Of a stretch of 64,000 nucleotides of DNA, positions 57,985 through 64,000 are shown piece by piece. How positions within the stretch are numbered: the first letter of the stretch is position 1; each line of letters begins with the position of its first letter. The position numbers and the translations under genes are program-made. Origin of the DNA: Sedimentisphaera sp050251615 (lineage in GTDB: Bacteria; Planctomycetota; Phycisphaerae; Sedimentisphaerales; Sedimentisphaeraceae); contig JBFWMM010000004.1 in NCBI GenBank assembly GCA_050251615.1, positions 19,438 to 83,437 on the forward strand, read 5' to 3'. Below the pieces are notes generated by a model. It did no database searches and was not told where the DNA came from. It saw only the letters and a list, made by a program, of their open reading frames with translations.

Positions 57985-60513
57985 TTACTTACCGATTGTC
58001 CATTCAAGGATGCCAGCAGAATAGCCCTCTTGCAGCTCAACAACGATTCTCACCGAATCAACCGTGAAGCTGTCAAAAGATGCTTCGTTGAGTTTGTCGC
58101 GCTCAACGCCGTAGCCTGTGGAGCCTGTCGCATCTACCCAGTCATCTCCGGACTTGTATTGCAACTTCCAGCTCTTCGGCACTCTGCATTCCCCGCCGCT
58201 GTCGCGATCGTCGAACCAGTAAACAGCGCTCTTGAAGATCTCGCGCGGCTCAAGGAAGTCATACTGAATCCACTCGGTTGTTCCTCTGTGATCCCACCAT
58301 GTAAAGCGCGGTATGTTGTGGTCGTCGCTACTCAGTGGCTGGATATTATCGCAAGCCGCATACTTATCATCGTACTCATGCGACACCCACACCTGATACT
58401 TCTCAGGCTCGGGCAGAGGTTCGGCGGCAACCCATTCATGTGCATCATCACCCTCACCGATTACGGGGAAGCTGCTGATTCTGAGCCTTGCCGCGCCCAT
58501 AGGCACGAGAGTAACCGTTTCAACGGGCTCATCGGAAGCAATCGGGCTGTCCTGAAGCTCGCCGCAGAGCCCATGTTTATCGAGCGCCCAGCCTGGGATT
58601 TTCTTCGCTTTTACCTGCATCTCTATCGGCGCAGATTCGAGCGTGTATGGGAAATCATCGGCAGGCCAGTCTTTCTTAATCACGGTAAAGCTGCTTGCAG
58701 GGTCCTGTTCATCGAGAACAAGCCCGTAGTTCCAGGCAGTTGCGGGGTGAATCTCGAATGAAGGCCACTGGCTCGGATCTGCATCCTTTTGCCACTTTGA
58801 ATCCCATACGGCAGTTTTTGTGCTGTCGAACCGGATAAGCTGCTCTTCAATTTTCAGGCTGAATGTAAGCGGGCCGTAATCCACGCTTACGCTTCCGTGA
58901 TTCTTTTCCCAGGTGCGCAGGCTTACTTCCATCGGCAGAACAAGCTCGACGTTGTCGCCATCAGCCCAGCGCCTCTCAATCTTGATAAACTGCTCCAGCT
59001 CGGCAGCGAGCGGATACTCTTTGCCGTTTACTTTCACTATCGCGTTATCGCACCACCCTGGTACCCTCAGATACATCGGGAACGAGACGGGAGCTTCTGT
59101 CGAGACAGTGATTGAGATGTTTTCATCGAAGGGGTAATGGGTGTTCTCGGTCAGCGTTACTTCGCCACCCTCGCCCACTTTCACCTTCGCCGTATTCTCG
59201 CAATAAAGCGCGGCGCATACGCCGTTATCAGGCGTTGCCATCCAGAGGTTTCTGGCGTAGTAGGGCCAGCCGTGTGAATGGTTGTGCTGACAGCAGCGCG
59301 AGCTGAACGGGTTCATCATGAGGAATGGACCGCCGTTATCAATACCAGGGCGGTGGTTCTTCTGATCGCTGACAACCATATTAGGGCCGGTAAGGTAACG
59401 CAATGAGCGGAAATCCGGCATAACGGCCGCGGGGTATGTATTGAATGCGACATCCTCGCAGTTGTCCATCCAGAACGGGTCTGCTGTGATTCTCATGAGA
59501 GTCTCATCGCTGAGCATCTGCTCGACAAGTCCACAAGTTTCAACGCACTGATGCGGGTCGTCATATCCCTCGCGGCAGTTTTCATCGCCGCCAAACATAC
59601 CGCCGGGCACCTGCCCGAAGCGCTTGCGTACCTCAAAAAAGTTGTCGTAGGCGAACTGAAGGTCTTCAATTTTATGGCTTTGGAGGTAGTATGTAGCCGG
59701 TTCGCCAAACGCCTGCGCTATATTTACGTTATGCCAGTTGGGCAGGTCATTTTTTTTGCGCCAGTCGGCGGTGTTGCGGTCCATCTTTGTAGCGAGGTCT
59801 AAAAGCCACTCATCGCCGGTGCGGTTGTAAAGCCAGTAGATGCTGTAGATGTTGTCTCCGCCGCGCATACGCTGCCAGTAGCCGGTAAGCATCTTCTCAT
59901 CGGGAACAGTAAGCTGGTACTTGAAGTATTCTGTCATTAAATCTATTACACGCTGGTCGCCGGAATACTCATAGTATGATTGCAGGCAGAACAGCATAAT
60001 CATATTCGCCCAGTAATCCCTGGAGCCATCGTCCATGCGGTGATCCGGGCCGAAATCACCATCAGCTCGCCGGCTGTTGAGAGCGCCTTCGATCCAGACG
60101 AGACTTTCATCAATCATCTTCTTATCTTCAAGCATATAAGCGATTTCGCTGTAGCCTTTGAGCCAGTACGGCAGCTCTTCCCAACCCCACTGGCCTTTGC
60201 CATCTTCGCTGAGCCAGGCGTTGCCATCCTTTTGCAGCCAGACGCTTATCTTGCCAAGATTGCCTGTAAGGCCATTTTTCTGGCGTTTCAAGTACTCAAG
60301 CAACCAGCCGCCTGGCTTGATGCTTCCCACGGGCAACTCAATAAGCCTGCTGGCCACGAGCGGCGCCCTGTTGCTTACATAGTGCGAATTAACGGTCGTA
60401 GAATACGGCCCGTTAACCGTACTCACCGATGTTGCGTTCTTTGAGGAATTCAAAGCAACAGCCACAATTACTGCGGCGACAACCATGGCCCCCGCTATTA
60501 TATTTTTTTTCAA
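57985..60513 (-). CDS. GH127-like (DUF1680) beta-L-arabinofuranosidase-family glycosidase
   Basis: 842 residues with an N-terminal hydrophobic segment (about 5-22) acting as signal or anchor. The (alpha/alpha)6 barrel (about 50-420) has SIKPGGWLLEYLKRQ, PYWLKGYSEIAYML and the zinc/nucleophile set of HypBA1: Glu325 and Cys327 in CVETC, Cys407 and Cys408 in SRCCQHN. The family uses a zinc-held Cys as nucleophile. C-terminal beta domains follow, with VPGWCDNAIVKVNG and a further module after residue 700 (galactose-binding-like text SWKLQYKSGDDW). It probably removes L-arabinofuranose or a related sugar. 16 bp downstream of GH43. Confidence 0.85.
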   Translation of the reverse strand: MKKNIIAGAMVVAAVIVAVALNSSKNATSVSTVNGPYSTTVNSHYVSNRAPLVASRLIELPVGSIKPGGWLLEYLKRQKNGLTGNLGKISVWLQKDGNAWLSEDGKGQWGWEELPYWLKGYSEIAYMLEDKKMIDESLVWIEGALNSRRADGDFGPDHRMDDGSRDYWANMIMLFCLQSYYEYSGDQRVIDLMTEYFKYQLTVPDEKMLTGYWQRMRGGDNIYSIYWLYNRTGDEWLLDLATKMDRNTADWRKKNDLPNWHNVNIAQAFGEPATYYLQSHKIEDLQFAYDNFFEVRKRFGQVPGGMFGGDENCREGYDDPHQCVETCGLVEQMLSDETLMRITADPFWMDNCEDVAFNTYPAAVMPDFRSLRYLTGPNMVVSDQKNHRPGIDNGGPFLMMNPFSSRCCQHNHSHGWPYYARNLWMATPDNGVCAALYCENTAKVKVGEGGEVTLTENTHYPFDENISITVSTEAPVSFPMYLRVPGWCDNAIVKVNGKEYPLAAELEQFIKIERRWADGDNVELVLPMEVSLRTWEKNHGSVSVDYGPLTFSLKIEEQLIRFDSTKTAVWDSKWQKDADPSQWPSFEIHPATAWNYGLVLDEQDPASSFTVIKKDWPADDFPYTLESAPIEMQVKAKKIPGWALDKHGLCGELQDSPIASDEPVETVTLVPMGAARLRISSFPVIGEGDDAHEWVAAEPLPEPEKYQVWVSHEYDDKYAACDNIQPLSSDDHNIPRFTWWDHRGTTEWIQYDFLEPREIFKSAVYWFDDRDSGGECRVPKSWKLQYKSGDDWVDATGSTGYGVERDKLNEASFDSFTVDSVRIVVELQEGYSAGILEWTIGK

Positions 60514-60529
60514 AGCTAAACCCTTTCTA

Positions 60530-61552
60530 TCATTTTAACGGTAATTGTATTGTCTTTTTGCCGCGGGACGGGTCAACGCATATCGGGCCGTTTTCCGTCC
60601 ATTCAATTGGATCCATGCAAATCTGTCTCTTCGTGCGCTCCTCGTTCCAGGAGTGATACACCATGAAGACGGTTTCACCGTCGGGACCGAGAATCGTTGA
60701 ATTGTGTCCGGGGCCGATTATCTTGCCTTCAACGCTCTTGAGCGAGCAGGCTTTCTCTGCGCTCCAGGGGTCTGAATACGGCCCCGTTATCGTATCGCTC
60801 ACCGCACAGCCCACTCCATAGCCGGCAGTCTGCCAGTTGCCGCCGGAATAGAAACAGTAATACTTGCCATCGCGATAGACAAGGCTTGCGCCCTCGATCG
60901 TATGCCAGGCTGGCCAGATCTTGCCAAGATGATCGCGATTGCGCTCGTAGATCTGCCAATCGGCAAACGCACGGATAACCGTATGCGACTCACCCTTAAC
61001 GCTCATCATATCATCGCCAAGCTCTACAACCGCAAGCGCCGTTCCCGGGCGCTGGTCGAAGAAGTCTTTAGCGTAGAAGAGATAGCGCTTCCCGCTGACG
61101 GGGTCAGTATAGGGATGGCCGTCAATTGAAAAATCCAGCTCGGGGAAAAGCTCAACGCCGGCGTCCTTATAGGGGCCATCGGGGGCATCGGAAACGGCCA
61201 CGCGCATCTTCATATTGCCCGCATAGTACAGATAAAACTTGCCGTCCTTCTCCGCGATTTCGGGCGCCCAGTACAGATTCAAGTCAGGCGTGTCTTTTTT
61301 GTGCATGGCATAGCGTACAAGCTGCCAGTTCACAAAATCAGTTGATTTCAAAATAGGAAACTGCTCTCCATTAGAGCCTTCGTTAGTACCTATGGCATAA
61401 TAGACGCCATCGTACTTGAACATGTGAGGGTCAGCGAGGTAACCGTCCCAGAGCGGGTTTGTATAGGTAATTTTGATTGGCTTGCTCGTGCAGGAAGCCA
61501 GGCAGAGCAGAGCCGCTACGCCAAACAGGCAGAATGCAATTTTCTTTAACAT
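60530..61552 (-). CDS. Glycoside hydrolase family 43 lipoprotein (arabinosidase/xylosidase type)
   Basis: 340 residues from the ATG at 61552 (GAGAGG 7 bases upstream). Lipoprotein signal with lipobox LASC (Cys21). Five-bladed propeller residues: base Asp41 in YLADPHMFKYDG, pKa-modulating Asp144 in FSIDGHPY, acid Glu220 in TIEGASLVYRDG. Also WAPEI, a hallmark of the fold, and GHNSTI near the end. Cell-surface or periplasmic release of arabinose or xylose residues is likely. It lies between GH2 and the GH127-like gene in one unit. Confidence 0.9.
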   Translation of the reverse strand: MLKKIAFCLFGVAALLCLASCTSKPIKITYTNPLWDGYLADPHMFKYDGVYYAIGTNEGSNGEQFPILKSTDFVNWQLVRYAMHKKDTPDLNLYWAPEIAEKDGKFYLYYAGNMKMRVAVSDAPDGPYKDAGVELFPELDFSIDGHPYTDPVSGKRYLFYAKDFFDQRPGTALAVVELGDDMMSVKGESHTVIRAFADWQIYERNRDHLGKIWPAWHTIEGASLVYRDGKYYCFYSGGNWQTAGYGVGCAVSDTITGPYSDPWSAEKACSLKSVEGKIIGPGHNSTILGPDGETVFMVYHSWNEERTKRQICMDPIEWTENGPICVDPSRGKKTIQLPLK

Positions 61553-61574
61553 ATCAAAACCTCTCGAAATGGAA

Positions 61575-61601
61575 AGAGGCGCAGGACAAGCCTGCACCCC
61601 T
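61575..61601 (-). terminator. Intercistronic hairpin between GH2 and GH43
   Basis: Minus strand: an 11-bp stem (AGGGGTGCAGG with CCTGCGCCTCT, two G-U pairs) with a 5-nt loop is followed by only a short T-run. It sits 14 bp after the GH2 stop and 23 bp before the GH43 start. It could be a partial terminator or a processing/stability element that lowers expression of the downstream genes. Confidence 0.5.
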
Positions 61602-61614
61602 TTATTATACGTTC

Positions 61615-63822
61615 TTAATCTTCAATAATGCAAAGGCCGGCATCGATAAACTGTACGCCGCCGGTATTGCGGCAGTGAATCGCGATGCTGTTCTTACCTG
61701 GCTTGATTACCGAACGGATCTGATCGATCAGTACATAGTCTTTATAGCCTCCCGGGCAGCCGGGCATCTTCTGGACTAATTTGCCGTTGATGTAAACTTC
61801 TGCATCGTCGTCGTGGTTGATTCTGATTGCCACATCACCTGTCGGAGGAACCTGTTCAAGGTCGAAGCTTCTGCGAATCCAAATGTCATCGCTTTTCCAC
61901 TCTGTCCTTATGCTCGCTCCGCGTACATCGTACCCGAAACCGGCTTCGCCCTTCTTCCAGGCCGTGTCATCAAAATCAGCCGCAAACCAGTTGTCGTCAG
62001 GTTTCTCTGTGGTGTATGCCCACTCGTGTCCCTGCTCGCGGCTTGTCTTTAGGATCTTCGTAATTGTGGGAGGAGCAAGATAGAGCTTCGCTGCTTCAGC
62101 GGCAACTCTGTCAACGTCGAGCTTGACTACTTCGCGGTCGTAAGTCATCAGACCATTTACTTCAACCTCAACATCGCTTGTCTGCGTATAGACGGCTGCG
62201 CTGAGGCCTCGCGCGATAAGCAGGCGCATTGCCTTGAGCTGCGCTATATAAGCATCGGTCAGCTCTTCAGAATTCTTGTAGGAGATATAGCCCCAGTTAC
62301 GGTCTTCTTGCCAGAGGTGCCCTTTGATGGGAAGGCCAAGTCCGCCGTATTCACCGAGAACGCTGGCGCGGTTTTCTTCCGGTTCGCGCATACCCGGGCC
62401 CGGATAGTTGTGCATATCGGAGATGTCGCCGGTGCCGTGGTCGTTCCAGCCACTTGCTTCGTTGATCAGTCTTGTAGGGTCGTAATCCTGCATCCACTTC
62501 ACAATATCCTCGGTGTCGTGCTGGCCCCAGCCCTCATTGAACGGAACCCACATAACAATACAGGGGAAGTTGTAAAGAGCATCTACCATGGCTTTGGCTT
62601 CGTTGAGGAAGTTTGCCTTGGCCTCATTGTTGCGGCCGGTCTCCCCCTGCGGCACATCCTGCCACACAAGCAGCCCCATCTTATCGCAAAGGTAGTACCA
62701 GCGTGCAGGCTCATATTTGGCGTGCTTACGGGCCATATTGAAGCCGAGCTTCTTTGTTATTTTAATGTCATAAACCATTGCTGCTTCGCTTGTGGGTGTG
62801 AGCAGACTTTCAGGCCACCACCCCTGATCGAGCGGACCGAACTGGAAAAGAGCTTCGTTGTTGAGGAAAAGGCGGTTGATGCCGGCCTCATCCTTCTTCA
62901 CTTCGATCTTGCGCATTCCGAAGTAGCTCTGAACCTTGTCAAGGGTACTCCACCAGTCGCCGACAAGCTTCACCTCAAGGTCGTAAAGATTGGGAGAATC
63001 GGGGCTCCAGAGCTTGGCGTTTTTAATCTTTACAGCAATTTTTTCGCCGGCCTTACCGCTTGCACTGCCAATCGTCTTGCCGCCATCCTTAGCAACGACT
63101 TTAACATCCGTTCCTTTGGGTGCGGTTACGGTTACGAAAACCGAACTGCTGTCAACGTCTGGAGTAACCTTAACGTTCTCAATATGTGTCGCCGGAACAA
63201 CCTCAGCCCAGACAGTCTGCCAGATACCGGTAACGGCATTGTACATGATACCGCCCGGCTTCAGCACCTGCTTGCCCTTGGGCTGCCATAATGTGTCTGT
63301 CGGGTCCCATACTTTTACGGTAACCTTCATTGTCTCGCTACAAAGCGCATCGGTTACATCATAGCTGAAAGGGTCGAAACCACCACGATGCGTGCCAACT
63401 TTCGTCCCGTTCACCCAGACGGTTGCCTGCCAGTCAACGGCGCCGAAATGCAGAAGCAACCTCTCGCCCTTCTTCATTGCGGGAACATCAAATGACTGCT
63501 CATACCAGAGACACTGCTGCGGAAGCACCGGCTCTTTCACGCCGCTGAGTGCTGATTCGGCACAGTAAGGAACGAGGATTTCGCCGGCCCATTCAGTAGG
63601 CTTGTCGAGGTCGCGTGAGACTATCGCATAGTTCCACAGGCCGTTGAGGTTTGTCCAGTTGTCGCGAACCATCTGAGGACGCGGATACTCAGGAAGCACA
63701 TTTTCGGGCGTAACATCCTTGGCCCAGCGCGTCATTACAGGGGCTGTTTTATGCTTCCACTCCGCCGCTATGGCCGCAGTTGTTACGGCAAGCAGAAGTG
63801 CGAGTGTCAGATTCCTTTTCAT
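61615..63822 (-). CDS. Glycoside hydrolase family 2 (beta-galactosidase/glucuronidase-like) with C-terminal jelly roll, secreted
   Basis: 735 residues from the ATG at 63822 (GGAAGG 8 bases upstream; a TTG two codons earlier is too close). Signal peptide (1-20). Sugar-binding domain (about 45-215), immunoglobulin-like domain (215-305), barrel with acid/base Glu430 in WVPFNEGWGQ and nucleophile Glu491 in VLGEYGGLG, and a C-terminal galactose-binding-like module (about 625-735) with WIRRSFDLE and VYINGKLV. The barrel is short relative to LacZ. Substrate is probably a beta-galactoside or related sugar, not certain. Preceded 31 bp upstream by a gene ending in the same C-terminal module type. Confidence 0.88.
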   Translation of the reverse strand: MKRNLTLALLLAVTTAAIAAEWKHKTAPVMTRWAKDVTPENVLPEYPRPQMVRDNWTNLNGLWNYAIVSRDLDKPTEWAGEILVPYCAESALSGVKEPVLPQQCLWYEQSFDVPAMKKGERLLLHFGAVDWQATVWVNGTKVGTHRGGFDPFSYDVTDALCSETMKVTVKVWDPTDTLWQPKGKQVLKPGGIMYNAVTGIWQTVWAEVVPATHIENVKVTPDVDSSSVFVTVTAPKGTDVKVVAKDGGKTIGSASGKAGEKIAVKIKNAKLWSPDSPNLYDLEVKLVGDWWSTLDKVQSYFGMRKIEVKKDEAGINRLFLNNEALFQFGPLDQGWWPESLLTPTSEAAMVYDIKITKKLGFNMARKHAKYEPARWYYLCDKMGLLVWQDVPQGETGRNNEAKANFLNEAKAMVDALYNFPCIVMWVPFNEGWGQHDTEDIVKWMQDYDPTRLINEASGWNDHGTGDISDMHNYPGPGMREPEENRASVLGEYGGLGLPIKGHLWQEDRNWGYISYKNSEELTDAYIAQLKAMRLLIARGLSAAVYTQTSDVEVEVNGLMTYDREVVKLDVDRVAAEAAKLYLAPPTITKILKTSREQGHEWAYTTEKPDDNWFAADFDDTAWKKGEAGFGYDVRGASIRTEWKSDDIWIRRSFDLEQVPPTGDVAIRINHDDDAEVYINGKLVQKMPGCPGGYKDYVLIDQIRSVIKPGKNSIAIHCRNTGGVQFIDAGLCIIED

Positions 63823-63853
63823 TTTCAATCCTTCCGAAAATCAATAATACGAA

Positions 63854-64000
63854 TTATAATTTTGACGCGCATAAAGAGCGCGCATTCTGCCAATCTGTTG
63901 AAATCACCCATAACCCGAACAAGCCTCCGGCGGTATTGTCATCCGCAGCATCAAGCTTAATATTAACAGAGTTCTTGCCGAGAGTCAAACCGGCGGGCAC
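63854..64000 (-). CDS. C-terminal end of a GH2-like or related secreted protein (runs off the window)
   Basis: An open frame on the minus strand enters at base 64000 and stops with TAA at 63856-63854, giving 48 residues. The text GLTLGKNSVNIKLDAADD followed by GGLFGLW is the last part of a galactose-binding-like jelly roll, as at the C-terminus of the neighbouring GH2 protein (PGKNSIAIHCRN region). So the upstream gene is probably another modular glycosidase of this operon, ending 31 bp before GH2. Only the tail is visible. Confidence 0.55.
   Translation of the reverse strand: MPAGLTLGKNSVNIKLDAADDNTAGGLFGLWVISTDWQNARSLCASKL

Noticed and set aside
63855..63890. GCGC-rich hairpin as a terminator between the last two minus-strand genes
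   Set aside because: The stem is short and lies inside the last codons of the upstream gene with no T-run; the genes are only 31 bp apart and probably co-transcribed.
1..64000. tRNA, rRNA, CRISPR, insertion sequences or prophage
   Set aside because: Intergenic spaces were read on both strands; none shows a cloverleaf, repeat-spacer array, transposase or phage gene.

Overview
The window looks like one contig of a Planctomycetota chromosome, most likely a Phycisphaerae / Sedimentisphaerales-type polysaccharide degrader. This is an inference. It rests on the dockerin-like tail of the GH85 protein, the LamG/concanavalin appendages on glycosidases, a DLG-type Ser/Thr kinase, an N-terminally membrane-embedded GspE/PilB-like protein, lipid A genes lpxD and lpxI, and a very dense load of carbohydrate-active enzymes. 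I saw no rRNA, tRNA, CRISPR array, prophage or insertion sequence. Three runs of exactly 100 N (7925-8024, 51854-51953, 54002-54101) interrupt three glycosidase genes.

Layout. 1-11.4 kb: a glycan-degradation region. A minus-strand set (Tat-signal enolase-superfamily enzyme, SGNH esterase, GH32, GH2 of the endo-mannosidase/exo-glucosaminidase type, tatA) is divergent from plus-strand GH92 alpha-mannosidase and sialate O-acetylesterase. 11.4-37.7 kb: mostly housekeeping. This part holds nadD-miaA; the isoprenoid/lipid genes ispA-dxs-pgsA; queE with an MCE protein and its lipoprotein; hflX-uppS-purA; scpB with an ExbD-like protein and a large repeat protein; dppD-dppF; recJ with a HAD phosphatase and a CYTH-lipid kinase fusion; and aspC with a GT-C-like membrane protein, a GT2 enzyme and alr. 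37.8-42.9 kb: pilT, a membrane-anchored PilB/GspE-like protein whose ATPase motifs are destroyed, a CvpA-like protein and a Ser/Thr kinase. 42.9-50.1 kb: one-carbon/methionine genes, lpxD-lpxI, dapB and small envelope proteins. 50.4-64 kb: a second glycan-degradation cluster with GH31 (plus strand) and GH85, GH97, GH127-like, GH43, GH2 and the tail of another GH2-like protein (minus strand).

How they work together. GH85 releases N-glycans from glycoproteins, GH92 and the GH2 enzyme attack mannose-containing glycans, and SASA and SGNH esterases remove acyl groups. GH31, GH97, GH43, GH127-like and GH2 cover alpha-glucosides/galactosides, arabinosides/xylosides and beta-galactosides, and GH32 covers fructosides. 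Nearly all carry export signals, so degradation is expected outside the cytoplasm. No SusCD pair, sugar transporter or dedicated regulator is visible, so uptake must be encoded elsewhere.

The strongest candidates for something undescribed are the pilT / dead-ATPase / CvpA / kinase cassette and the CYTH-diacylglycerol kinase fusion. Start codons were chosen by eye from Shine-Dalgarno spacing and family N-termini, and promoter calls are pattern matches only.
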